Shown one piece after another: positions 49,700 through 59,827 of a DNA stretch of 64,000 bases. The stretch comes from Immundisolibacter sp. (GTDB taxonomy: Bacteria; Pseudomonadota; Gammaproteobacteria; Immundisolibacterales; Immundisolibacteraceae). The notes under the pieces are model-generated. The model did no database searches, had not been told where the DNA came from, and worked only from the letters and a program-made list of their open reading frames with translations. Each line of letters opens with the position of its first letter. Positions within the stretch are counted from its first letter, which is position 1. Made by a program: the position numbers and the translations under genes. Location of the stretch: contig NZ_JACIZD010000002.1 in assembly GCF_014359565.1 (NCBI RefSeq), positions 1 to 64,000 on the forward strand, written 5' to 3'.

Positions 49700-50473
49700 A
49701 TGAATCCACCCGATTTCGTCGCCTACGAGCAACCGCTGAACGAGCGCATGCGCATGTTGCTGCGGATCGAGTTCGTGCTGCGCAACCTGCACGACAGCCT
49801 GGGCGGCGATCAGGTGTGGCACCACCGGGCCGCCGTGCTGCATCTGCTGGATCTGGCCGACCTGCTCACGCGCAGTGACCTGCGCGCCGAAGTCGTCAAG
49901 GAACTGGAGCGCCTGGCCGGCATCCTGACCGCCATGCAAAGCGCGCCGGACGTCGATCGCGGACGCCTGCAGGAGGTACTGGAACAGCTCGACAGCGAGA
50001 TCGACCGCCTGCACGGCCTGCGCCTGCCGTTTGCCCAGGCGCTGCTGGAAAGCGACATGATCGGGCAGCTGCGCAAGCGTCACAACCTGGCCCTGGGCAA
50101 CTGCGATTTCGACCAACCCGCCTACCGGCACTGGCTGGCACGGCCGGTCGCCAAACGCCAGCAGGACATCGCCGCCTGGAGCGATCCGTTCACCAGCCTC
50201 GGCAGCGCTACCCGTCTGATCCTGGAGTTGATACGCCAGTCTGCCGCCGCCGCCGCCGAATCGGCGCAGTTGGGCTTCTACCAGCGCTCGCTGGACACCA
50301 ACCTGCCGCATCAGCTGTTGCGGATCCTGCTGCCCCTGGGCAGCCAGTACTACCCGGAGATAAGTGCCGGCCGGCACCGTTTCTCGATCCGCTTCGTGCG
50401 CTATGCCGAGTGCGGCAAGCCGCAGCCGGCGGACGAGGACGTGCCGTTTCGCCTCATGTGCTGCAGCCTGTGA
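49700..50473 (+). CDS. zapD: Cell division protein ZapD
   Basis: This 257-residue cytosolic protein of the ZapD (YacF/DUF1342) family crosslinks FtsZ protofilaments. Typical text is YEQPLNERMRMLLRIEFV near the start, HNLALGNCDFDQPAY in the middle and RFSIRFVRYAE near the end. The ribosome site is weak. It lies between coaE and yacG, as in most gammaproteobacteria. Confidence 0.93.
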   Translation: MNPPDFVAYEQPLNERMRMLLRIEFVLRNLHDSLGGDQVWHHRAAVLHLLDLADLLTRSDLRAEVVKELERLAGILTAMQSAPDVDRGRLQEVLEQLDSEIDRLHGLRLPFAQALLESDMIGQLRKRHNLALGNCDFDQPAYRHWLARPVAKRQQDIAAWSDPFTSLGSATRLILELIRQSAAAAAESAQLGFYQRSLDTNLPHQLLRILLPLGSQYYPEISAGRHRFSIRFVRYAECGKPQPADEDVPFRLMCCSL

Positions 50474-50664
50474 AGCAACCCTTGACTCTACCCTGCCCGA
50501 CTTGCAAGAAGCCAACCGTCTGGTCGGTCCAGAACCCGTATCGACCGTTTTGCAGCGAGCGCTGCAAGATGGCGGACCTGGGCAGCTGGCTCAGTGGCGA
50601 CTACCGCCTGCCGGACACTGCCCCGGAGCCCGACCAGCCGCCAATCGCCGACGATGACGATTGA
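50470..50664 (+). CDS. yacG: DNA gyrase inhibitor YacG
   Basis: This 64-residue zinc-binding protein with C-x2-C...C-x3-C (CPTCKKP and FCSERCKMADLGSWLSG) matches YacG, a small gyrase inhibitor. The acidic tail is typical. The GTG start overlaps the zapD stop (GTGA). Its last 64 bp overlap the 3' end of the convergent kinase-like gene. Confidence 0.92.
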   Translation: MKQPLTLPCPTCKKPTVWSVQNPYRPFCSERCKMADLGSWLSGDYRLPDTAPEPDQPPIADDDD

Positions 50665-51371
50665 GCACCGGCCCGCCGCCACTGGCGCCAGGCCAGGCGG
50701 GAGAAGACTTCGGACCTGAGCGATCCGAAGCCCGCCTCCCGCCGATAGGCATCGAGAAACCCGCCAAATGCCTGCCGCTCGCGCAGCGCCTGCAGCAGCG
50801 GGTCGCGCAGCATCGGACGCAGATTCCGCCCCCGGCGAAGCGTCCCCAACGGTCGCCGGCACACGTACAGATCGGCGATATCGATCAGACCGAAAGCGTC
50901 GCCCGGCAGGCACACGATGTTGCCGCTGTGCAGCGAACGAAAGTAGATGCCCTGCCGGTGCAGATGCGCCATGAAAACGGCCAGCCGCGACCAGTCGACC
51001 GGCTCGCCGCGGGCAAGCCGCTCGCGCAGCACGTCCCCTGCCAGCGGGCGATAGGCCACTACGTGCCGGGCCGCCGGCGCGCATTGAAAAAACGCCCGCA
51101 CCTGCACGGTCGGAATGCCGGCCCCCGCGAGGTGAGCGGCATTGCGCACAAAGCGCTGCGCATAGGGTCGCCAGGCCGCCGACGACACGCGGCGCTTGCG
51201 GCGAAAAAGCTTCAGAATGGTTCCGCACGGCAGCTGCGCCACCTTTATCCCGAAGCCGTCGCGTTCGAGCACGTTGGCCGCATCCAGCAAGCGCTGCAGG
51301 CGTGCGCCGGAAAGCGACCGCGGCCGGTCGCCTGATCGTTTACGCCCAATCCCCGAATCCCCGCCGTGCAT
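50601..51371 (-). CDS. Kinase-like LPS/toluene-tolerance family protein
   Basis: This ~256-residue protein belongs to the Kdo/WaaP-like kinase family sometimes called toluene-tolerance protein. It has LERDGFGIKVAQLPCGTILKLFRRKRR near the start, the altered catalytic loop GIYFRSLHSGNIVCL (~165) and the metal-site GLIDIADLYV. Such proteins are thought to act on LPS core or envelope lipids. The ATG at 51371 has AGGAAT upstream but lies inside the divergent waaA start region, so the true start is uncertain; homology begins about 30 codons in. Confidence 0.65.
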   Translation of the reverse strand: MHGGDSGIGRKRSGDRPRSLSGARLQRLLDAANVLERDGFGIKVAQLPCGTILKLFRRKRRVSSAAWRPYAQRFVRNAAHLAGAGIPTVQVRAFFQCAPAARHVVAYRPLAGDVLRERLARGEPVDWSRLAVFMAHLHRQGIYFRSLHSGNIVCLPGDAFGLIDIADLYVCRRPLGTLRRGRNLRPMLRDPLLQALRERQAFGGFLDAYRREAGFGSLRSEVFSRLAWRQWRRAGAQSSSSAIGGWSGSGAVSGRR

Positions 51372-52634
51372 CGTCGACTCTATTCCTGTTTGCTCACTGC
51401 CAGCCTGCCGCTGGCCTTCGGGCGCCTGCTGTGGCGCAGCCGGCACACGCCCGCCTACCGCCGGCGCTGGGCGGAGCGACTCGGCTTCGCTGCCGCCGCT
51501 GCACCCGGCGGCGTGTGGCTGCACGCGGTGTCGGTGGGCGAAGTCAACGCGGCCCTGCCGTTGATCATCGCCCTGCAGAAGGCACGTCCCGAGCTGCCGC
51601 TGCTGGTCACCACCACCACCCCGACCGGTTCGGCTCACCTGCGCAGTCGAGTCGGCGACAGCGTGGCGCATTGCTACCTGCCCTACGACCTGCCGGGCGC
51701 CGTGCGGCGCTTCCTTGGTCGCCAGAGCCCGCGCCTTGGCATCATCCTGGAAACCGAACTGTGGCCGAACCTGTACGCCACCGCGCAGGCACTGCAAATC
51801 CCCTTGCTGCTGGCCAACGGCCGCCTGTCACCCCGGTCGGCCCGTGGTTACGGGCGCTGGCCACAGCTGACCCGGCAAACGCTGGAGCGGCTCGCCGCAG
51901 TCGGCGCCCAGACCGCGCCAGACGGCGAACGCCTGCTCGCACTGGGCCTGCCGCCCGGGCGCCTGACCGTCACCGGCAACCTGAAGTTCGATGCTGCCGC
52001 GCCGAATCCTGCAGCCGGTCTGGCCCTGCGCCAACGTCTGGGCGAAGGGCGGCCAGTCTGGCTGGCCGCCAGCACCCATGCCGGCGAGGAGCAGGCCGCG
52101 CTGGCCGCGCACCGCCGGCTGCGCGCCCAGCATCCAGAGGCGGTGCTGATTCTGGCGCCGCGGCATCCGCAGCGCTTTGCCGAAGTGGCGCGCCTGTGCC
52201 GGGAACAGGGCTGGGCCACGGCGCTGCGCAGCGCCGACGACGGCCATCCCTGCGCGGTGTACCTGGCCGACAGCCTGGGTGAACTGCCATCGTTGATGGC
52301 GGCCGCGGACATCGTGTTCGTGGGCGGCAGCCTAGGCACCAGCCCGACCGCCCGCGGCGGTCACAACCTGATCGAACCGGCGCAGCTGGGCAAGCCCTCG
52401 CTGTTCGGCCCGCACATGAACAACTTTGCCGAACTGCGTGAGCTGGTGCTGGCGGCCGCAGCCGGTCAACAGGTGGCAAACGACGCAGCCCTGGCCGCCC
52501 AGATCATGGCCCTGCTGGCCGACCCGGCGCGCCGGGCGGCCATGGGTCAGGCCGCGCAGGCGCTGGTCGCCCAGCACCGCGGCGCCACCGCGCGCACGCT
52601 GGCGCTGATCAATCCGTATCTGGAACCTGGCTGA
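51366..52634 (+). CDS. waaA: Kdo transferase WaaA (KdtA)
   Basis: This 422-residue GT30 enzyme adds Kdo from CMP-Kdo to lipid A precursor at the inner membrane. It has the N-terminal anchor LYSCLLTASLPLAFGRLLWR, then TPAYRRRWAERLGF, WLHAVSVGEVNAALPLI, ETELWPNLYATAQ, and the donor region FVGGSLGTSPTARGGHNLIEPAQLGKPSLFGPHMNNF. The start is GTG 51366 by alignment with the family N terminus; no ribosome site is visible. It abuts tolC tail to tail with no gap. Confidence 0.92.
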   Translation: MHRRLYSCLLTASLPLAFGRLLWRSRHTPAYRRRWAERLGFAAAAAPGGVWLHAVSVGEVNAALPLIIALQKARPELPLLVTTTTPTGSAHLRSRVGDSVAHCYLPYDLPGAVRRFLGRQSPRLGIILETELWPNLYATAQALQIPLLLANGRLSPRSARGYGRWPQLTRQTLERLAAVGAQTAPDGERLLALGLPPGRLTVTGNLKFDAAAPNPAAGLALRQRLGEGRPVWLAASTHAGEEQAALAAHRRLRAQHPEAVLILAPRHPQRFAEVARLCREQGWATALRSADDGHPCAVYLADSLGELPSLMAAADIVFVGGSLGTSPTARGGHNLIEPAQLGKPSLFGPHMNNFAELRELVLAAAAGQQVANDAALAAQIMALLADPARRAAMGQAAQALVAQHRGATARTLALINPYLEPG

Positions 52635-54002
52635 TCACGGAGTCGCCGGGACCATCGGCGCAGCTGGTGTTGCCGCCGACGCTCCCAGCCAGCCGTTGAC
52701 ACGCGCAAGATCGTCCTGTGCCAGCTGGCCGGACTCCTGCTCCAGGCGCAGCACATAGAGCACGTAATCGTAACGGGCGGTCGCCAGGTTACGTTTGGCC
52801 CGGTACAGCTCGCGCTCGGCGTCGAGCACATCGACGGAGGTGCGGGTACCAACCCGGTAACCGAGCTCGGTCGCCTCCAACGCACTCTGGTTCGACACCA
52901 GGGCCTGGGTAAGTGCCTTGACGCGGCTGATGGCGGCCTCAACGCCCAGGAACGCATCACGCGTGCCGCGCGAGGTGGCACGCCGCTGCTGCTCCAGGCG
53001 CTGCTGGGCTTCGCGGTATTGCTGCTGGGCCTGGCGCACCAGCGAGCTGGTGCGGCCGCCCTCGAATATCGGCAGCCTCATCTGCAGGCCGTAGATGGTG
53101 TCCTCGCCGTCGTAGCCGGAGCCCTGACGACTGCCGTTGTAGCTGGAATCCATATACGTAGCCGTCGCGTCCAGGGTCGGGTAGTGCCCAGCGCGCTGGC
53201 GCTCGATTTCCTTGCGGGCAGCGTTGACCGCCTCGCCGGCCGCTGCGACCAGGGGATTCATCTCCATGGCCTGCTTGACCCAGGTCTCGACCTCGGCAAT
53301 GGCCGGCGGCTCCAGCGGCAGGGTGTCGGCCAGGGGCGTGAGCACCTCGTAACCGGTGCCGGTCACTTCGCGCAGGGCCTCCAGCGCGTTGGTGAGTTGG
53401 TTGCGGGCCTCGATTTCCTGCGCCACGGTCAGGTCATAACGGGCCTGCGCCTCATGGATGTCGGTAATGGCGATCAGGCCCACCTCGAAACGCTGCTTGG
53501 CCTGATCGAGCTGGCGACCGATGGCCGCCTTCTCGGCCTGCGCAAACTGCAGGTTGTCGTTTGCCGACAGGACACCGAAATAGCGGTCGGCCGTGCGCAG
53601 CATCAGTTCCTGCTCGGCAAAGCCGTACTGGTTGTTGGCCTGGCGCACCAGTGCATCGGCCTGACCCAGGCCGGCGATCAGCTGCCAGTTGAACAGCGGC
53701 TGCACGGCCTGGACCTGCCAGTAATTGCTGTTGAAGTTGGCCCGGCCGCTGGGCGGGAAGGTGCTCGGAGAATCTGTCCGCAGCGTGTTCTTGGCCGTCT
53801 CGGCGCTGGACTGGATGTTCGGCAGCACGAACGACAGCGCCTGCGGCTTGAGCTCCCGCGCCGCATCGCGCGCTGCGGCGGCGGCCGCCAGCTGGGCGTC
53901 GTTCTGCACCGCCTGCTGGTAGACCGCCAGCAGATCCTCGGCGCCGGCCGGCAGCGCCAGCACCGCGCCGGCCAAGCCGGCCGCAAGGACGTAATTCTTC
54001 AT
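52635..54002 (-). CDS. tolC: Outer-membrane efflux channel TolC
   Basis: This 455-residue protein has a signal peptide (ending LPAGA at ~21) and two OEP repeats: ~25-215 (helical hairpin with LMLRTADRYFGVLSANDNLQFAQAEKAAI) and ~235-430 (GHYPTLDATATYMDSSY, VRQAQQQYREAQQRLEQQRR, YRVGTRTSVDVLDAERELYRAKRNLATARYDYVLYVLRL). It forms the trimeric exit duct for tripartite pumps and type I secretion. AGGAA precedes the ATG. The pcm-rhodanese-tolC order is typical in gammaproteobacteria. Confidence 0.92.
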   Translation of the reverse strand: MKNYVLAAGLAGAVLALPAGAEDLLAVYQQAVQNDAQLAAAAAARDAARELKPQALSFVLPNIQSSAETAKNTLRTDSPSTFPPSGRANFNSNYWQVQAVQPLFNWQLIAGLGQADALVRQANNQYGFAEQELMLRTADRYFGVLSANDNLQFAQAEKAAIGRQLDQAKQRFEVGLIAITDIHEAQARYDLTVAQEIEARNQLTNALEALREVTGTGYEVLTPLADTLPLEPPAIAEVETWVKQAMEMNPLVAAAGEAVNAARKEIERQRAGHYPTLDATATYMDSSYNGSRQGSGYDGEDTIYGLQMRLPIFEGGRTSSLVRQAQQQYREAQQRLEQQRRATSRGTRDAFLGVEAAISRVKALTQALVSNQSALEATELGYRVGTRTSVDVLDAERELYRAKRNLATARYDYVLYVLRLEQESGQLAQDDLARVNGWLGASAATPAAPMVPATP

Positions 54003-54041
54003 GTAGGGATTCCTGCGAATACGTGAGGGTGGACAGCAGAA

Positions 54042-54365
54042 TCAATAAACAGCCACGCCAGGATCGACCTGCCTGGCCCAGGCATCGATACCGCCGCTGA
54101 GGTTGGCCACATCCGTGAAGCCGTTGCGCTCCAGCCACAGCGCGACCTGCAAACTGCGCACACCGTGGTGGCAGACCACCACCGTCGTGCGCGTTGGGTC
54201 CAGTTCGTGCAGGCGCTGCGGCAATTCCTGCATCGGCAGCAGGAACGAACCTGCCAGCGAACACAGTGCATGCTCCCAGGGCTCCCGAACATCGACCACC
54301 TGCCAGTCCGCGGCCACCCCCGCGTCCTGGTCGGCCTTGAAGGCGCGTACCGACAACTCGCGCAC
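54042..54365 (-). CDS. Single-domain rhodanese
   Basis: This 107-residue sulfurtransferase domain has the active-site loop VVVCHHGVRSLQVALWL (Cys ~66), preceded by VVDVREPWEH and followed by LSGGIDAWARQVDP. The start is GTG at 54365 with AGGGCGG upstream. It lies between pcm and tolC, 8 nt after the pcm stop. A role in cytoplasmic sulfane-sulfur transfer is by family; the specific acceptor is unknown. Confidence 0.88.
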   Translation of the reverse strand: MRELSVRAFKADQDAGVAADWQVVDVREPWEHALCSLAGSFLLPMQELPQRLHELDPTRTTVVVCHHGVRSLQVALWLERNGFTDVANLSGGIDAWARQVDPGVAVY

Positions 54366-54373
54366 GCGCCGCC

Positions 54374-55036
54374 CTAGAATTCGAACGCGGCGGCGGTGCG
54401 CACATGCAGCAGCATCGGCGCATCGGTTTCGAACAGCACCTGCCGGTGCCAGTCGGTCTCGCCGGTACGGGTGATCAGCACCGCCTGCATGGCTGGCCGC
54501 CGACCGATGATCGCCGCCAGGCGACCGCCGGTTCTGAGGCTGTTCAAAAACGCCTGCGGCAGCGCAGGCATGGCGCCGCTGATCATGATGGCGTCGTATG
54601 GCCCGTGATCCGGCCAGCCGTCAGCGGCGTTGCCGGTTTCCACCCGCACATTGCGCACGCCGGCCTCGGCCAGATGCAGGGCGGCCGATTCCGCCAGCTC
54701 GGCGAACACGTCGACGGTGGTCACGAACGCCGCCAGGCGGGACATGAGCGCCGCCATGTAACCACTGCCGGCACCAACCTCCAGCACCACGTCGCTTGGC
54801 CCCAGCGCCAGCGCCTGCAGGAAGCGGCCCTCGATCTTGGGCGGCAGCATCACCTGTCCATGCCCAATCGGCAGCATCAGGTCGGCGTAGGCCAGGTTGC
54901 GGTAGGCCGGCGGCACGAAGGTTTCGCGCGGCATATCGGCGAGCAAGCCCAGCACGCGCTCGTCGGACACGTCCCAGGCGCGCACCTGGTTCAAGAGCAT
55001 ATTGAAACGGGCGGCGCCAAGGTCCGGGCTGTTCAT
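54374..55036 (-). CDS. pcm: Protein-L-isoaspartate O-methyltransferase family protein
   Basis: This 220-residue SAM-dependent methyltransferase of the Pcm family has PRETFVPPAYRNLAYADLMLPIGHGQVMLPPKIEGRFLQAL, then motif I VVLEVGAGSGYMAALMSRLA (~85-104). This tolC-linked subgroup is common in gammaproteobacteria and diverges from classical repair enzymes in the substrate loop, so the true substrate may differ. No strong ribosome site is seen before the ATG. Confidence 0.85.
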   Translation of the reverse strand: MNSPDLGAARFNMLLNQVRAWDVSDERVLGLLADMPRETFVPPAYRNLAYADLMLPIGHGQVMLPPKIEGRFLQALALGPSDVVLEVGAGSGYMAALMSRLAAFVTTVDVFAELAESAALHLAEAGVRNVRVETGNAADGWPDHGPYDAIMISGAMPALPQAFLNSLRTGGRLAAIIGRRPAMQAVLITRTGETDWHRQVLFETDAPMLLHVRTAAAFEF

Positions 55037-55111
55037 ATCGTGGGACGACCGGGGGCAGGTGACGACCCATGCAGGGGTCGGGCGGGTGTGTCCAGCAGCC
55101 GGTGCGGCGCG

Positions 55112-57113
<2,002 letters not shown>

Positions 57114-57228
57114 GGCACAGGGCGCCCCGGCGCAGCCTCTTGCGCCGTGCCGGGGCACGGCCTCGCCTGCCCGATCGAGGCCCAAGGCAACAGCGCAGCC
57201 TGGCGCCCGACGCGAAGCCCAGTCCATC

Positions 57229-57288
57229 GGCCCGTGGGCGGGCCTCCTGCAGACATCCCGTCGTAGGAGCGGCGCCCCCGCCGCGATC
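57229..57288. repeat. Two REP-like palindromes after thiC
   Basis: GGCCCGTGGGCGGGCCTCCTGC (57229-57250) is nearly the same as the unit at 23719-23740. GTAGGAGCGGCGCCCCCGCC (57263-57282) shows the GTAGGAG head seen near 2250. No gene is seen in 57114-57359. Confidence 0.55.
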
Positions 57289-57359
57289 AGCCCCGGCACG
57301 TCGCCCCACCCATCGGCCCGGGGCAGCCCCCCCAAGACAGCCGTCCAACCAACCGCCAG

Positions 57360-57656
57360 CCGGCCTGCCGATGCCCGGCAGCGCGGCGCTGCATGCCTTT
57401 ACCGTCGGCTGCATCGGCGGCCTCGTCCTGGCCATGATGGCGCGCGTCGGCCTGGGGCACACCGGCCGGGCTGATGGCGCCGCGGGCAATGCCGCTGGCC
57501 TTCGGCGCGCTGACGCTGGCCGCCGTCGCGCGGGTCACGCTGGCCGGCAGCCAGCCGCGCCTGGTCGTGGCGCTGGCCGCCGGGTTCTGGTGCCTCGCGT
57601 TCGGGCTGTTCGTGTTTCGCTACGGCCCCATGCTGTGGCGCCCGTGGGGGATGGCC
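57360..57656 (+). pseudogene. NnrS-family C-terminal remnant, frameshifted
   Basis: Two frames join to give the end of an NnrS-type haem/copper membrane protein. In one, ALHAFTVGCIGGLVLAMMARVGLGHTGR runs to about 57469. After a frameshift the second continues APRAMPLAFGALTLAAVARVTL...CLAFGLFVFRYGPMLWRPWG to about 57656. The upstream three quarters of the gene are missing. A second, shorter remnant of the same 3' end lies at 63148-63190. Confidence 0.75.
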
Positions 57657-57794
57657 GGCCGGGGTAGCCACGCGTCAGCCAAGCGGTGCAACCCGGCCAT
57701 GCCGGAGGTTGACCGACCGGCCTCGTTCGACCTATTGAGCGCGGGCGATCGCCGCGCCTGGCATGCCGGTGTCTTTCTCGCGGCCACGCTGCCG

Positions 57795-59819
57795 TCAGGC
57801 GGACGCGGGGCTGGCGGGGCGCTCGGGCGCGAACAGGCCAAAGCGCAGGCCGATCAGACCGAGCAGCGCCTGGTCGCGGGCCTCGCCCGGCGCCCGCGTG
57901 CCCAGCTGCGACAGGGCGGCGTCCAGAGCCGCCTTCAGTTCCTGCGGCGCCGGCACCGGGCGGCCCGCCCGCCGACGAGCCCGGTAGTGTGCGGCGACAT
58001 CCGCCAGCAGGCGATCGAGCGCCTGCGTGTGCAAGGCAGGCAATGCGCTGCGCGCGCGGCGCAAGTTCAGGATGTTCAGACCCATGCGCACCTCGTCGAG
58101 CATGTCCACGCCGCCGATGTCGCTGTCGGCCGGCAGCGCGGCCAGGCGCGGCGCCAGCAGGCCGAGCAGGTCCAGCATGCGCACCATGAAACGGTCACGG
58201 TCCTGGCGACCGCGGCCTTCGGCGGCCGCGGCGAGCAATGCCCAGCCCTGGCGGACCAGGCGCCGGGCGCTCCATTCCGCGCCGACCGAGCGGAACAGCC
58301 GGGTCATCACCAAGGCGAACAGCAGCCCGAGGACGCTCGAGATCGACGAGTTGACGTAGCGGGTGAAGTCCGCCACGTAATCGTTCTGGATCGACAGCAG
58401 CGAAGCGAAGTTGGCGGCCATGACCATGCCGGGCAGGAACAGCTTCGGGCGCGAAAGCATCAGTCCAACCGGCAAGAAGGCCGGTGCGAGCACCACCACC
58501 AGCGGCACGAAATCGTGGATCGCCGGCAGGATGCCGAACTGGTAGACAAAGGCACCCAGTACCGCCGCCAGGTCCGCCTTCATGAACACGGCGATGTTTG
58601 GCGCCGGATCGTCCTGGGCGGCGAAGAATGCCGCGGCGACCGCCGCCATCATCGCGCCGGAGGCGCCGTCGGACCAGCCGAGCGCGATCCACAGCAGGCA
58701 GTAGGCGAACAGCGTGGCGCCGGCCGCCAGCGCGGAGAACGCCACCATGCTCCAGTCGATGTGGCGGTTGCCGGGCCGCACCAGCCGGCGCAGGTCGACA
58801 CCGAACACAGGGGCCGGCGGCGGCCTGCCGGTCGCGATCGAATGCCGCAGATGAGCGCTGTCGTACCACAACTCGGCCAGTTCCTGCAGGCGCAGCAGCA
58901 GACCGGTGCGCAGCAGGCCGGCATGGTCCGCGTCGGGCGCCGGTCGCAAGGCGGCGATGCGAAAGCGAAAACGCTCCACCGCCTCGCGCATGGGCGCCGC
59001 ATCCTCGCCGATCCAGGCGCGCAGGTCGGCGAGCAGCGCCTCCAGCTGTTCGTCCCGCACGGTGGCCTCGCCGAGATTGCCGAGGCGGTCCTCGACCGCG
59101 GCCAGCACCGGCAGCAGGCCCAGCAGCCGCGCGCGCAGCTGCGCGAGCCATTCGTCGAGCTCGCCGTGGCGCGGGTCGTCGCGCTTGGCGAACGGAATCA
59201 CCAGATCCAGCTGCGACAAATCCCCGGCCAGCTGCCGGCGCAGGGCGTTGGAACCGCCGGCGCGCGCCAGGGTCTGCGCGCACCACGCCCGCGCGTCGCG
59301 CATCAGGGCGTCGACGCGCTGACGGATCATCGGCTGGATCGAGGCGGGAAAGACCACGGCCGCCACGACCACCGCGCACAGACTGCCCAGCACGATCTCC
59401 TCGCTGCGCGCGAGCGCCGTATCGAAAATCGCATCCGGCTGGGTCACGATGGGGAAGCCGACGAAGGCGGCGGTGTAGCCGGCCAGCATGAAGACGTACG
59501 ACGACGGCCCGCGATGCAGCAGCGCGACGAACAGGCAGGCCGACAGCCACAGCGACATCCCCAGGCTCAGCAAGACCGGCGCCTGCGCCAGGTTAGGCAC
59601 GATCGCTAGCACCGCGATGGCCGCGATCAGCGTGCCGCTGATGCGGTAGATGCCGCGCGAATTGGTGCCGCCCAGCACCGGCTGCAGCACAACGTAGGCG
59701 GTGGTCATCGCCCAGTAGGGCCTGGGCAAACCGGCCGCCAGCGCGATGTACAGCGCGGTCATGCCGGCCAGAAACGATTTGGCCGAGTGCAGCCAGGCCT
59801 GGCGGTCCAGCAGCAGCAT
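57795..59819 (-). CDS. FUSC-family inner-membrane efflux protein (AaeB-like)
   Basis: This 674-residue protein has two clusters of membrane helices (~10-175 and ~350-510), each followed by a cytosolic helical part, as in AaeB/YccS aromatic-acid exporters. Conserved text includes YWAMTTAYVVLQPVLGGT and the second-half FLPVGLMLSRPKLFLPGMVMAANF. GAGGG precedes the ATG at 59819; longer readings run into the outer-membrane gene. Last gene of the operon marR / DUF1656 / HlyD / outer-membrane factor / FUSC. Export of aromatic carboxylates is inferred from AaeXAB and fits the catabolic neighbourhood. Confidence 0.88.
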   Translation of the reverse strand: MLLLDRQAWLHSAKSFLAGMTALYIALAAGLPRPYWAMTTAYVVLQPVLGGTNSRGIYRISGTLIAAIAVLAIVPNLAQAPVLLSLGMSLWLSACLFVALLHRGPSSYVFMLAGYTAAFVGFPIVTQPDAIFDTALARSEEIVLGSLCAVVVAAVVFPASIQPMIRQRVDALMRDARAWCAQTLARAGGSNALRRQLAGDLSQLDLVIPFAKRDDPRHGELDEWLAQLRARLLGLLPVLAAVEDRLGNLGEATVRDEQLEALLADLRAWIGEDAAPMREAVERFRFRIAALRPAPDADHAGLLRTGLLLRLQELAELWYDSAHLRHSIATGRPPPAPVFGVDLRRLVRPGNRHIDWSMVAFSALAAGATLFAYCLLWIALGWSDGASGAMMAAVAAAFFAAQDDPAPNIAVFMKADLAAVLGAFVYQFGILPAIHDFVPLVVVLAPAFLPVGLMLSRPKLFLPGMVMAANFASLLSIQNDYVADFTRYVNSSISSVLGLLFALVMTRLFRSVGAEWSARRLVRQGWALLAAAAEGRGRQDRDRFMVRMLDLLGLLAPRLAALPADSDIGGVDMLDEVRMGLNILNLRRARSALPALHTQALDRLLADVAAHYRARRRAGRPVPAPQELKAALDAALSQLGTRAPGEARDQALLGLIGLRFGLFAPERPASPASA

Positions 59820-59827
59820 GATCGCCC

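Noticed and set aside
57474-59609. 711-codon plus-strand open frame
   Set aside because: Its start is the NnrS remnant; the rest is antisense to the FUSC gene and unrelated to any family.
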